This document shows, in pieces, positions 26,755 to 36,020 of a DNA stretch of 64,000 bases (positions are counted from its first letter, which is position 1; every line of letters begins with the position of its first letter). The stretch comes from CAUPWF01 sp963515125 (GTDB taxonomy: Bacteria; Bacillota; Clostridia; Lachnospirales; Lachnospiraceae), in contig JBQKKG010000002.1 in assembly GCA_052116865.1 (NCBI GenBank), forward strand, positions 124,001 through 188,000, in the 5' to 3' direction. The translations under genes were made by a program, and so were the position numbers. A model generated the notes under the pieces. The model was not told the origin of the DNA. It worked only from the letters and a program-made list of their open reading frames with translations, and made no database searches.

Positions 26755-27678
26755 TTATAGTGAAAGTTTTTCTACTACTGTTTTTACATCTTCCACAGTT
26801 TCTATGTTATAGACTGTTACCGCTCGATTTATTTTTTTTAAGAAACCTGCCAAAGTCTTACCTGGTCCAACTTCAATAAATGTATCTACCCCATGCGCTA
26901 TCATGTTCTCAATACTTTGTTGCCAGCGCACAGAAGACACCACTTGTATTGCTAATAATTCCTTGGTATCTACAATGTCTGTTGTATATTCTGCTGTAAC
27001 ATTGGTGACATACGGAATTTTAAGTTTTCTTAATTCTAATGACTTCAAGACCTTCGCTAACTTCATTTTTGCATCTTTTAACATTGGAGAATGAAAGGGA
27101 CCACTTACATTTAACATAATGGTGCGTTTAGCTCCAAGTGCTAATAGCTCTTCTGATGCATTTATCACCTTATCTTTGTTTCCCGTAATGACAATTTGGC
27201 CAGGGCAATTATAATTTGCGATTGAGACACCTTCTTTATTTTTTAAAGCTTCTTCTATAGCCTCTCCTGTCATTCCTAGCACCGCCGCCATCGCTCCCTG
27301 ACCTATCGGTACTGCTTCTTGCATTAATATCCCTCTTTTTCTAACTGTTTGGATTGCATCTTCAAAGTCCATTCCCCCAGCAGCTACAATTGCCGGATAT
27401 TCTCCTAAACTTAATCCTGCAGTTACATCTGCCTTTACCCCTTGATCTTCCAATACTCTTAACATGGCCAAGCAAGTCGTAACCAAGGCTACTTGCGTAT
27501 ATTCGGTAATGTCTAGCAGTTTATTTTCTTCAAAACATAAAGCTTTTATATCTATATTTAACAATCTTGAGGCCGTATCATAAACCTCCCTTGCTATTTC
27601 ATATTGTTCATAAAAATCTTTTCCCATGCCAGCCTTTTGAGCTCCCTGACCTGGAAAAATAAATGCTATTTTGTTCAT
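26755..27678 (-). CDS. fabD: Malonyl-CoA:acyl-carrier-protein transacylase
   Basis: 307 residues. IFPGQGAQKAGMGKDFYE at the start, the catalytic serine in GLSLGEYPA (about residue 94) and the histidine in SGPFHSPML (about 203). Loads malonate on ACP. Its ATG overlaps the fabK stop as ATGA. Confidence 0.97.
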   Translation of the reverse strand: MNKIAFIFPGQGAQKAGMGKDFYEQYEIAREVYDTASRLLNIDIKALCFEENKLLDITEYTQVALVTTCLAMLRVLEDQGVKADVTAGLSLGEYPAIVAAGGMDFEDAIQTVRKRGILMQEAVPIGQGAMAAVLGMTGEAIEEALKNKEGVSIANYNCPGQIVITGNKDKVINASEELLALGAKRTIMLNVSGPFHSPMLKDAKMKLAKVLKSLELRKLKIPYVTNVTAEYTTDIVDTKELLAIQVVSSVRWQQSIENMIAHGVDTFIEVGPGKTLAGFLKKINRAVTVYNIETVEDVKTVVEKLSL

Positions 27679-28634
27679 TGTTGTTCTTCTCCTAACACCT
27701 CTGTCTGAAAAGATGAATTTAATAATTGTTTCGCTTCTGACATTAACTTTTCTAATAGTTCTTTACAACTCAATTCTTCTTTTACCAATCCAGCAATCTG
27801 CCCAGACATAATACTTCCATTGACAACATCCCCTTCTACAACCGCTTTTCTAAGTCCACCAAGCGTAAGATGTTCTAGTTCTTCGAAAGATGCGCCTTCT
27901 TTTTCTAATCGAAGATATTCTCTTGTCTGTTGATTACGAAGTGTTCTTACCGGATGACCCGTGCTTCTTCCCGTCACCCTCGAGTCAATATCCTTAGCTT
28001 TTATGATACATTGCTTATAATTATCATGAACAATCGATTCTTTCGTTACTACAAAGTGAGTTCCTAACTGCACACCTTTTGCTCCTAACATAAAGGTCGC
28101 TGCCACTCCCCTTCCATCTGCGATTCCCCCCGCTGCAATGACAGGTATATTCACTGCATCCACTACTTGGGGTACCAATGCCATAGTCGTAATTTCACCG
28201 ATATGACCACCTGCCTCTGTCCCTTCTGCAACAAGTGCATCCGCACCACATCGCTCCATTCTTTTGGCCAATGCCACCGATGCTACAACTGGGACAACTT
28301 TTATATTTTGTGCTTTCCACATTTTTATATATTTTTCTGGATTTCCAGCACCAGTGGTTACTACACTGACGCCTTCTTCTACGATTACTTTTGCTATCTC
28401 ATCCGCTTCTGGGTTCATCAACATAATGTTCACACCAAAAGGTTTATTCGTTAATTTTTTTACTGCTTTTACTTGTTCTCGTACCCACTCAGCTGGCGCT
28501 CCACCGGCACCAATAATTCCAAGTCCGCCAGCCTCAGATACGCCGGCCGCAAGATGATATTCCGCAACCCATGCCATACCCCCTTGGATGATTGGATATT
28601 CTATTCCTAATAATTTGGTTACTTCTGTTCTCAT
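27675..28634 (-). CDS. fabK: Enoyl-[acyl-carrier-protein] reductase II (FMN type)
   Basis: 319 residues. The flavin barrel begins TKLLGIEYPIIQGGMAW and includes PVIAAGGIADGRGVAATFMLGA, as in FabK. It performs the last reduction of each elongation cycle, taking the place of FabI, so this strain should be resistant to triclosan through this step. I use the ATG at 28634; the upstream TTG at 28661 abuts the acpP stop and has no ribosome binding site of its own. Confidence 0.94.
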   Translation of the reverse strand: MRTEVTKLLGIEYPIIQGGMAWVAEYHLAAGVSEAGGLGIIGAGGAPAEWVREQVKAVKKLTNKPFGVNIMLMNPEADEIAKVIVEEGVSVVTTGAGNPEKYIKMWKAQNIKVVPVVASVALAKRMERCGADALVAEGTEAGGHIGEITTMALVPQVVDAVNIPVIAAGGIADGRGVAATFMLGAKGVQLGTHFVVTKESIVHDNYKQCIIKAKDIDSRVTGRSTGHPVRTLRNQQTREYLRLEKEGASFEELEHLTLGGLRKAVVEGDVVNGSIMSGQIAGLVKEELSCKELLEKLMSEAKQLLNSSFQTEVLGEEQQ

Positions 28635-28661
28635 ATTGACAACCTGATTCCTTTCCAGCAA

Positions 28662-28886
28662 TTATTTGTGCGACTCAATATATTTTACAACTTCTCCAAT
28701 GGTTGTTATCTTTTCTAGATCTTCGGTCGGAATCTCTACACCAAATTCTTCTTCTAATGACATAACTAATTCGAATAAATCTAGTGAATCTGCACCCAAA
28801 TCTTCTTTAAAAGACGACATTTCTGTGATGGTACTAAGTTCTACTCCTAATCCTTCAGCTACTAATTCTTTCACTTTTTCTAACAT
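28662..28886 (-). CDS. acpP: Acyl carrier protein
   Basis: 74-residue acidic helical protein. The phosphopantetheine serine is in GADSLDLFELV (about residues 34-44). It carries the growing acyl chain. AAGGAG lies upstream. A 117-base gap separates it from fabH, holding a short dyad at 28925-28940. Confidence 0.97.
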   Translation of the reverse strand: MLEKVKELVAEGLGVELSTITEMSSFKEDLGADSLDLFELVMSLEEEFGVEIPTEDLEKITTIGEVVKYIESHK

Positions 28887-28924
28887 TATGATTCTCCTTT
28901 ATAATGATTGATATTTTATGTAAT

Positions 28925-28940
28925 CTAGAAATTTATCTAG
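28925..28940. repeat. Short dyad in the fabH-acpP gap
   Basis: CTAGAAATTTATCTAG is an imperfect 16-base dyad with CTAGA/TCTAG arms, extended by AATC and GATT on the flanks. It may fold in the transcript and affect fabH/acpP ratio; no T tract follows, so it is not a terminator. Confidence 0.35.
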
Positions 28941-29003
28941 CGATTACCTTTTCCATTTTTTCTGTCAGTACTACCAGTTCTCTAATGTATAACCAGATTC
29001 GAA

Positions 29004-29969
29004 TTAGGCAATACTGACCAGACTTGCTCCCCAAGAAAATCCCGCTCCAAATCCAGAAAGCACAATATTTTGTCCTTGTTGTAACTGTCCATTGCGTTTC
29101 ATTTCATCTAATAAAAGGGGGATGCTTGCAGAGGATGTATTCCCAAATTCTTGTAAATTCATAGGAAATTTAGAAATCTCCACTTTTAATCGCTTTGCAA
29201 CTGCTTCTACAATTCGTTTATTCGCTTGATGTAGTATGAAATAATCAATATTCTCTTTCTTTATTTGATTTTTATCTAGCAATTCTTGAATACTTATGGG
29301 CACCTGCTTTACTGCAAATTTAAAGACCTCCTGTCCATCCATTCTAATATAAGTTCGATCATCTACGGCACATACCTTCCAGTCTTTTTGATGGCGGCTT
29401 TCACACGTTAGTGCATTACCCTTTCTTCCATCTGAACCCATAACAACCTTTGGTAATGCACCTTTTACTCCATCTAATATTATGGCTCCTGCTCCATCTC
29501 CAAATAAAATACAAGTACCTCGATTTGACCAATCCACAAGCGTGGATAGACTTTCTGCTCCTATAATCATTACTTTTTTACACATTCCACTAGCAATATA
29601 CCCTTGTGCCGTATTAAATGCGTATAGAAAGCCAGTACAAGCTGCATTTAAATCAAAGCAAGTGGCATTAATAGCCCCAATATATTGTTGCACCTCACAG
29701 GCAGTACAAGGCATAATCACATTTGATGAAATTGTTGAAACAATAATCATATCCAACTCTTCCGCTTGAATATCTGCATCCTCTAATGCACGGTCTGCTG
29801 CTTTATAAGCCATGGTGACCGTTGTGTCCTGTTCTATAATGTGTCTTTTGACAACTCCTGTTCTTTCTTGAATCCAAGTATCGTTGGTTGACACCATTTT
29901 AGACAAATCATGATTATCTAAATAACTACTTGGAGCATATGCCCCTATTCCGCATATTTTTCCTATCAT
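29004..29969 (-). CDS. fabH: 3-oxoacyl-[acyl-carrier-protein] synthase III
   Basis: About 321 residues; first condensation of acetyl-CoA with malonyl-ACP. Catalytic Cys in NAACTGFLYAF (about residue 112), His in FILHQANKRI and Asn in EFGNTSSASIP. The ATG at 29969 with GGAG eight bases upstream matches the family start MIGKICGIGAYAPSSYLDN; a longer reading from 30032 would run into the operator. First gene of the fatty acid operon. Confidence 0.95.
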   Translation of the reverse strand: MIGKICGIGAYAPSSYLDNHDLSKMVSTNDTWIQERTGVVKRHIIEQDTTVTMAYKAADRALEDADIQAEELDMIIVSTISSNVIMPCTACEVQQYIGAINATCFDLNAACTGFLYAFNTAQGYIASGMCKKVMIIGAESLSTLVDWSNRGTCILFGDGAGAIILDGVKGALPKVVMGSDGRKGNALTCESRHQKDWKVCAVDDRTYIRMDGQEVFKFAVKQVPISIQELLDKNQIKKENIDYFILHQANKRIVEAVAKRLKVEISKFPMNLQEFGNTSSASIPLLLDEMKRNGQLQQGQNIVLSGFGAGFSWGASLVSIA

Positions 29970-30018
29970 GTTATTTCTCCATTTATTCTTTGAATATAAA
30001 TTTATTTTAGTTTCAAAT

Positions 30019-30061
30019 ACTTTGATTATCAAATTATATGATATATAAAAAGAAATGTCAA
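30019..30061 (-). promoter_or_regulatory. Fatty acid operon promoter with overlapping FabT-type operator
   Basis: Minus-strand -35 TTGACA (30056-30061), 17-base spacer, -10 TATAAT (30033-30038): perfect consensus. The palindrome ACTTTGATTATCAAATT (30019-30035, plus-strand reading) overlaps three bases of the -10 and matches the streptococcal FabT site ANTTTGATTATCAAATT at every defined position (consensus from memory). The fabH ATG is 50 bases downstream. Confidence 0.85.
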
Positions 30062-30124
30062 GAAAATTATAAGTATCAACAAATTAATGTTTCTATCTAT
30101 CATTCCCATGACATTTCATATTCT

Positions 30125-30181
30125 CTAACTCATTGTTGCGCCAGCTACTATGGCTACTTTTCCTTTTACCATTAAATACAT
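30125..30181 (-). pseudogene. Truncated N terminus of a short-chain dehydrogenase gene
   Basis: An 18-codon frame, MYLMVKGKVAIVAGATMS then TAG. VKGKVAIVAGAT is the usual first strand and the start of the glycine motif of an SDR enzyme (compare GKVALVTGASRG in FabG). It keeps a strong GGGAGGAG site. Nothing downstream continues the protein in any frame before the fab promoter, so it looks like the 5' stub of a deleted gene. Confidence 0.55.
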
Positions 30182-30202
30182 GCTCCTCCCTATACTATTC
30201 GG

Positions 30203-30847
30203 TTACACACGTACAAATACAGATTTTGGTTGTTTACAAATGGGACACTTATAATCCTCTGGCAATTCTTCAAATGGAAGTTCTCCATCATATACATAGC
30301 CACATACACTACATTTATAAGTTGGTTTCGTATCCTCCTTGTGCTCTTCCTCTGGCTGATACGTAGGTGCATTCTTTGGACTTTTTCCTTTAATAACATT
30401 GTGATAATACGCATATGTCATAGGATTTCCACTCTGAGTTACATCTGCATCTACAAGTTCCCCAATAAATACCGTATGGGTGGATGTCTCTAAAGAATCC
30501 ATTACATGAAATACCATATACCCTAATGTCTGCGGAAGCACTGGAACGCCAGCTATACTTTCATATGAAACTTCTGCAAATTTGTCAGCATCCTTACCAG
30601 ATTGAAATCCGAAATTCCCAATCAGGCTTGTATCACTGTCTTCCGAAAGTATTGAAACACCAAATTTCCCATACTTTTTAATACATGCATTAGTAAAATT
30701 ATTATGGTTCATGCTCAATGCCACAGTAACAGGAGAAGATGTCACCTGCATAATGCTATTTGCAATACAGCCAGTTGCCCTTTCACCATCCATCGTTGTA
30801 ACTACATACACTCCATAAGACATATTTCTTAATACTTTAGTATCCAT
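30203..30847 (-). CDS. hrb: Flavin reductase-rubredoxin fusion (high-molecular-weight rubredoxin)
   Basis: About 214 residues. Residues 1-150 form an FMN-binding flavin reductase-like domain (MSYGVYVVTTMDGERATGC, then SPVTVALSMNHNN). After a charged linker, the last 50 residues are rubredoxin: CSVCGYVYDGE and CPICKQP give the Cys-x2-Cys pairs for one iron. Similar proteins in acetogens pass electrons from NADH to flavodiiron proteins for O2 or NO removal. The ATG at 30847 has GGAGG eight bases upstream. Confidence 0.9.
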   Translation of the reverse strand: MDTKVLRNMSYGVYVVTTMDGERATGCIANSIMQVTSSPVTVALSMNHNNFTNACIKKYGKFGVSILSEDSDTSLIGNFGFQSGKDADKFAEVSYESIAGVPVLPQTLGYMVFHVMDSLETSTHTVFIGELVDADVTQSGNPMTYAYYHNVIKGKSPKNAPTYQPEEEHKEDTKPTYKCSVCGYVYDGELPFEELPEDYKCPICKQPKSVFVRV

Positions 30848-30952
30848 TTTGTTCCTCCAATTCTGATTTAACATTTTAAATTATAGTAATGATTCTTGTT
30901 ATTATTATACAACCGTTTTGAATTAGTTCTGTAACTTTATCACATTCACACT

Positions 30953-32269
30953 CTACTTTGTTATTTCAAATGTGTAGTTATCCTTTATTTCAATTATAGT
31001 GCTGTAGAATTCTTTTGCTACTTCTATTAAATATTGGGTATCTTTGATTCCTGCAGTTTCATATGGTGAATGCATAGCAAGCTGTGGAAGTCCGATATCC
31101 ACCGTATTTACAGACACTTTCGTATTTGCAATGTTTCCTAATGTAGAACCGCCTGGCTTGTCCGACCGATTTACAAATGTTTGGAATGGAACCTGAGCCC
31201 GTTCACATATTTGTGTAAAGATTGCTGCGGAAACAGCATCTGTAGTGTATTTTTGATTTGCACTATGTTTTACAACTACACCTTCATTTAAATATGGTCG
31301 ATTTGTAGGATCTGATTCCAACACATAATTAGGGTGTACCGCATGAGCATTGTCTGCTGATACCATAAAGCTAGACATCAGCGCCATCCTATATTCATCT
31401 GTACTTCTCCCTAGACTATGGCTGATTCTCTGTAGGGTATCCTCTAAAAAGGTAGATGCCGCTCCCTGCTTGGTCCCACTCCCAACTTCTTCATTGTCAA
31501 AGATGCAGTACACAGGTATGCTCTTGCTATTAACACTTTGTAAAAATCCTCGTAATGTTGCAAATGCACATTGCAGATCATCTAACTTAGGGCTGGAAAT
31601 AAATTCTTCCTGCGCGCCCCAGATACAACCAGGCATCCGGTTATATAAAAATAAATCCATTCCCAAAATCTTTCCTTGTTCTATTTTAGCTGATTCTGCG
31701 ATTAAAGTATTCCATTCTTTTTTTGTCCTCACGGTACCGTATAATGGTTGCATATCAACTTGAGCATTATATTTATATCCCTCATTGGCTTCACGATTCA
31801 TATGAATTGCAAGGCTAGGTATGATGAGTAAATCTTTTTTTACATCTACTAATTTCGTAACAATAGCATCTTCCTGTTTTACCAAAACCCTTCCTGCAAC
31901 AGAGAGCGGTCGATCAAACCAAGGTGCACATAACATACCACCATACTTTTCCACATTCAGCTTTATATAATGATTGTCTACTTCTATTTCTGGATGTTCC
32001 TTAATTTTAAATGTTGGGGCATCACTATGGCTTGCCATAATTTGAAATCCCCCGATCCCCTCTTTTGGTATTTGAAAAGCAATGAGCGAGGATAAATTAC
32101 GCATCACAAAATATAAACCACCTGACCTTAACTTCCATGGATTACACTCCAGAAGTTCCTCATACCCTGCACTTTTCAACTGCTGCTTGATGTTATCAAC
32201 GGCATGAAAACAACTTGGGCTATGTTCAATAAACGTTAGTAGCTCCTCTGAAATCTGTCTATACATCAT
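30953..32269 (-). CDS. apeB: M18 family aminopeptidase
   Basis: 438 residues, usual for M18. Metal ligands can be seen in ASHSDAPTFK (His, about residue 79), SSPKLDDLQ (Asp), DNEEVGSGTKQGA (catalytic Glu pair) and the C-terminal MHSPYETAG (His). Removes N-terminal residues from peptides in the cytoplasm. Either of two adjacent ATG codons could be used. Separate promoter region; no operon partner. Confidence 0.92.
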   Translation of the reverse strand: MMYRQISEELLTFIEHSPSCFHAVDNIKQQLKSAGYEELLECNPWKLRSGGLYFVMRNLSSLIAFQIPKEGIGGFQIMASHSDAPTFKIKEHPEIEVDNHYIKLNVEKYGGMLCAPWFDRPLSVAGRVLVKQEDAIVTKLVDVKKDLLIIPSLAIHMNREANEGYKYNAQVDMQPLYGTVRTKKEWNTLIAESAKIEQGKILGMDLFLYNRMPGCIWGAQEEFISSPKLDDLQCAFATLRGFLQSVNSKSIPVYCIFDNEEVGSGTKQGAASTFLEDTLQRISHSLGRSTDEYRMALMSSFMVSADNAHAVHPNYVLESDPTNRPYLNEGVVVKHSANQKYTTDAVSAAIFTQICERAQVPFQTFVNRSDKPGGSTLGNIANTKVSVNTVDIGLPQLAMHSPYETAGIKDTQYLIEVAKEFYSTIIEIKDNYTFEITK

Positions 32270-32519
32270 TGTTCCCTCTTTTTTTCATTTTTTTTGCATA
32301 AAAATATTTTCATTCAATTAATTCTATTTTATCAGTTCTTGAGATATTTACAAGCATTCTTCTCACCAACATATACCATATATGGATATCATATACATTT
32401 CCCTTTAAAAAATATATGTTTTTGCAAAATTTTTTGTAGAATTAAGTACATATCGCATGTTAAGATATACAAAGTAGTTTTTACTTAAGATTATCATAAA
32501 AAAGGATTGATATTACAAA

Positions 32520-33296
32520 ATGAATGAACTTGAGCAATATTATAATAAATTTAATGAAAATAAACGACTGACAAGTAGACATGGACAAGTAGAATTCATT
32601 ACTTCTATGAAATATATTCATGATTTTCTGAAAGACAAGGATCATCCTCAGATTCTAGATGTGGGAGCCGGAACAGGGAGATATTCTGTTCAGTTGTCAA
32701 ATGAAGGATATGATGTAACTGCCATAGAGTTAGTTGCACATAACTTAGATGTATTAAAGTCAAAAAAGAGTCATGTAAAGGCCCACCTTGGAACCGCATT
32801 GGATTTGTCACGCTTTTTAAATGAGTCCTTCGATGTTACATTAGTTTTTGGACCTATGTACCATCTTTTTCAGTTTGAGGAAAAAGTGAAGGTCTTACTG
32901 GAAGCCAAAAGGGTTACAAAAGTCGGCGGTATCATTTTAGTTGCTTATTGTATGAATGAATATAGTGTATTAACCTATGGATTTAAGGAAAATAACATAA
33001 AAGAATGTCTACAAAACAACCGACTAACCAGTGACTTCCATGTAGTTTCGGAACCAAAGGACTTGTACGATTATGTAAGAATAGAGGATATAGAAAACAT
33101 CCGTAAAGCTGCTGGCCTTACACAAGTGAAGCTCATAGCAACAGATGGCCCCGCAAATTATATGCGACCAATCTTAAAGGAAATGGATGAAGAAACATTT
33201 CACCATTTTCTAGACTACCATTTATCCACTTGTGAGAGACCCGACCTAATTGGGGCCAGTGCACATACCCTAAGCATCCTTCAAAGAGATTCCTAA
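32520..33296 (+). CDS. Class I SAM-dependent methyltransferase
   Basis: 258 residues. Motif I is ILDVGAGTGRYSVQLSNEGY (about residues 41-60), with acidic motif II in VTAIELV and motif IV near VTLVFGPMYHL. Substrate unknown. Its leader is AT-rich with a poor ribosome binding site (AAAGGAT) . It is convergent with the Asp-box protein gene. Confidence 0.85.
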   Translation: MNELEQYYNKFNENKRLTSRHGQVEFITSMKYIHDFLKDKDHPQILDVGAGTGRYSVQLSNEGYDVTAIELVAHNLDVLKSKKSHVKAHLGTALDLSRFLNESFDVTLVFGPMYHLFQFEEKVKVLLEAKRVTKVGGIILVAYCMNEYSVLTYGFKENNIKECLQNNRLTSDFHVVSEPKDLYDYVRIEDIENIRKAAGLTQVKLIATDGPANYMRPILKEMDEETFHHFLDYHLSTCERPDLIGASAHTLSILQRDS

Positions 33297-33311
33297 AAGT
33301 TACTAAGACCT

Positions 33312-33339
33312 TGCATACGGAGTTATCCTTCCGTATGCA
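33312..33339. terminator. Hairpin between convergent genes
   Basis: Perfect 10-bp stem TGCATACGGA (33312-33321) and TCCGTATGCA (33330-33339), 8-base loop. It overlaps the last codons of the minus-strand gene. No clear T tract on either side, so termination is a guess. Confidence 0.5.
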
Positions 33340-34825
33340 CTGTCCCTATATACTCTTCTTGACAAGTCCACCCTTCCGTTAGACTATTACTTATAAATCG
33401 AGCCTTTCTATTCCCATATGATCCTTGTCCTAGAACTAAAGTATATGTTTCATTTTCGAATACTAGGCTATCAATTTTATTTAAGAATGGTGTATTGGGG
33501 TGAAGTTGTTCCCACGGAAAACTTAGTTCTTGAAAGCTTTCACCTGCATCTATTGTTGTATAGACAATTGGCCACTGCAATGTATCATCCATAGTCTCTA
33601 AGGTTGCTATCCCATTCAGGGGATCCGCAAATGCAATACCAGTTAACATTTGGCCATCTATCGAAAGAACCGATGACTCTGTCCACGTACTACCTCCATC
33701 ATGGGTCCAATACACATAGGTTGATACGCCTGTTCCCATAGACCAGTCTGTTCCAATCCCCGCGTATCCATTCTGTTCATCCAGAAAATGTACGACTCTT
33801 CTTGTAGACTCACGTACCATTTCACTCTGAAAGGGAATGTCTTTCCAGGTAACTCCATTGTCATTTGAAATTCGAAGAATTGGTTCTTCCCCATAAAACA
33901 AAGCAAAGAACCCATTTCTATTTGCATAAATGCTATTTTCAGGTAATAAGTTCCCATTTCGATACGTCTCTAATGTATCCATTACCTGAGACTCACTTAG
34001 ACCAGTGGAATACCAAGTCTCACCTGCATCGTCCGTTAAAGAAATCGTCCCATTATTTATATAATAATCCACTGGCATTGTTGTCTCTGGATGCCCAGCA
34101 AGTGCATGCTCGTTTACTGCATCGCAATAATACTCTATCCTTTTTCCAGTAGCACCCACACCATCATTTAGCGATATCACAACTGCCGAGGCTCCATCAC
34201 TCACTCCACCTATCCCTCGTTGATAATCCTCAAAAGATAGCAAGGGAAATTCCTTACCTCCTCTGCCATCCATAATGGCCTGACCTTCTGGAATCTGAAT
34301 ATCTTTTTGAATTTCTACGTGATAGGATTCAAAATGAAGCAATGCAATCTCTGCTTCCAATGGAATACGGCGCATCTGTGTATCTAAGTATACAATATCA
34401 GTATTCTCATCATAATAGGAGGGAAGTTCGGTTTGGGTATATCTACTAAACTCCAGCTCTCGATCCGCGCTATTATATACATACGTTAGATTCTCTGTAT
34501 ACTGTTTTTGATTATCAAATCCCTCTAAGGTCAGCGTGAAATCCTCTACTTTTCCCGCTTTGGTTATCAATAGCCTAAGATAAGATATGTTTGCATGTTC
34601 TGGAAATCCTTCACAATTTTCTATTTGATTTATGAGACCCTTGAGCCCATTTTTTTCCAAAAGCACCTTCTTCAGAACAAATCTTTGTTTTCCCTCAGTT
34701 ATTGTAACAATTTTACTCTTTGATTGTTCTATGCTATTTTTGATTCTAAGGGACAAAACTACTACAAATGCACATAGAAGTACACTGATCACACCAATTA
34801 GAATCCTGACACTTTTCTGTTTCAT
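33323..34825 (-). CDS. Membrane-anchored protein with Asp-box (BNR-like) repeats
   Basis: 500 residues. Residues 7-27 are one hydrophobic N-terminal anchor, the rest should face outside. Four Asp-box motifs of the form S/T-x-D-x-G-x-T/S-W/F are visible: TDDAGETWYS, SNDNGVTWKD, THDGGSTWTE and TIDAGESFQE, suggesting a beta-propeller like that of sialidases or sortilins. No catalytic sialidase residues are evident. GAGGG seven bases before the ATG. It lies 40 bases after a membrane-bound XRE regulator, suggesting a joint sensory or surface role. Confidence 0.72.
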   Translation of the reverse strand: MKQKSVRILIGVISVLLCAFVVVLSLRIKNSIEQSKSKIVTITEGKQRFVLKKVLLEKNGLKGLINQIENCEGFPEHANISYLRLLITKAGKVEDFTLTLEGFDNQKQYTENLTYVYNSADRELEFSRYTQTELPSYYDENTDIVYLDTQMRRIPLEAEIALLHFESYHVEIQKDIQIPEGQAIMDGRGGKEFPLLSFEDYQRGIGGVSDGASAVVISLNDGVGATGKRIEYYCDAVNEHALAGHPETTMPVDYYINNGTISLTDDAGETWYSTGLSESQVMDTLETYRNGNLLPENSIYANRNGFFALFYGEEPILRISNDNGVTWKDIPFQSEMVRESTRRVVHFLDEQNGYAGIGTDWSMGTGVSTYVYWTHDGGSTWTESSVLSIDGQMLTGIAFADPLNGIATLETMDDTLQWPIVYTTIDAGESFQELSFPWEQLHPNTPFLNKIDSLVFENETYTLVLGQGSYGNRKARFISNSLTEGWTCQEEYIGTVHTEG

Positions 34826-34865
34826 AAAATATCCCTCAACTCTTCCTTTCTATTCTTCTTACTTA

Positions 34866-36020
34866 TTACTTTGTACCTCGATATACCGTAACTGGCGCCG
34901 TTTTATCCATACTAACTCTGCAGAGGTTTAATGTTCCACCCTCACTTACCACTGTCTTTCCGGCTTCTATTTTACAGTCTTGATTCAATGACAATGTCCA
35001 TTTAGGGTCATCCTTAGGAAATACAATGGCTAGCGTCCCATATTGCAGGCACTCTTCATATTCATAGATTTCCTCTCCCATAGGCGTTTCAAGCTGGATA
35101 CTGCCTTCTGGACCATCTGATAGTTCAATCGTATACTCCTCGTATTTTCCTTCAGCTCTCCAGGTTCCAAGTGCCGCGCTTGTTACATAATAATAAGATA
35201 TTCCCCCTCCACGATCACCATATGTTGCAACATATTGATGAATCCCATTGTCTTCTGTGGATTGATACGTCAATGCACACACATCACCTGTCAGCCACTG
35301 TATCTTAACATCGTCCTTTACCGTATAAGGAAATACATCTGCTGGTCTCACAAAACATAGTGTTCTACTTCTAAAAACAGTAGCTTTACCGCTTTCTTTG
35401 TTGATTTTCAACACAAGCATCGAGCTTCGGTCACTGGATATACTAATCACTTCTTTTTCCGACGATGGCCAAACCAGACCAACGAATATGTTCGTTACAA
35501 AGAATACAGATATGATTGCAATTACCCACTTTTTTAAACAGTATTTACGAAATACACCAACACATATGCCTCCTGTATATGCTAAAACAATGATGGCTGC
35601 GTTAATTCCGTAAAAGATCCAGTCTGCAATATATTCCAGCTGCTGCTTACTTCCTCTTACCAAATACCATACTTGTATAAGAAGAAGTATACACGCAAGG
35701 CCGAGGCATATCCCTCCTATTAGATTCCATTTTGTCAAATATATACCATAATGACTTGTTCTGATTTTATCCCAAATTCCCTTACTATTTACATTTACAT
35801 ATTCGGCTGCAACCTCTTCCCCCGTCAATAGAGAATCGACTGGTACTTCCAATAGTTCACTCAGCTCCATCAAAATACTAATATCCGGCATTCCCTGACC
35901 AGTTTCCCATTTGGAAACCGCTTTGTTAGTAATACCGAGCTTTTCTGCAAGATCTTGTTGTGTAAGTCCTTTTTTCTTGCGACAAGCGGCAATATAATTT
36001 CCTATTTTTTTATGATCCAT
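34866..36020 (-). CDS. XRE-family regulator with transmembrane segments and C-terminal external domain
   Basis: 384 residues. Residues 7-60 are an XRE helix-turn-helix (KKGLTQQDLAEKLGITNKAV, then SKWETGQGMPD). Three hydrophobic segments lie at about 97-118, 135-158 and 166-188. The remaining 195 residues are soluble and probably outside, with no family I recognise. A DNA-binding head joined to a membrane sensor suggests a one-component transmembrane regulator. GGGAG before the ATG. The next gene codes an anchored Asp-box protein. Confidence 0.82.
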   Translation of the reverse strand: MDHKKIGNYIAACRKKKGLTQQDLAEKLGITNKAVSKWETGQGMPDISILMELSELLEVPVDSLLTGEEVAAEYVNVNSKGIWDKIRTSHYGIYLTKWNLIGGICLGLACILLLIQVWYLVRGSKQQLEYIADWIFYGINAAIIVLAYTGGICVGVFRKYCLKKWVIAIISVFFVTNIFVGLVWPSSEKEVISISSDRSSMLVLKINKESGKATVFRSRTLCFVRPADVFPYTVKDDVKIQWLTGDVCALTYQSTEDNGIHQYVATYGDRGGGISYYYVTSAALGTWRAEGKYEEYTIELSDGPEGSIQLETPMGEEIYEYEECLQYGTLAIVFPKDDPKWTLSLNQDCKIEAGKTVVSEGGTLNLCRVSMDKTAPVTVYRGTK

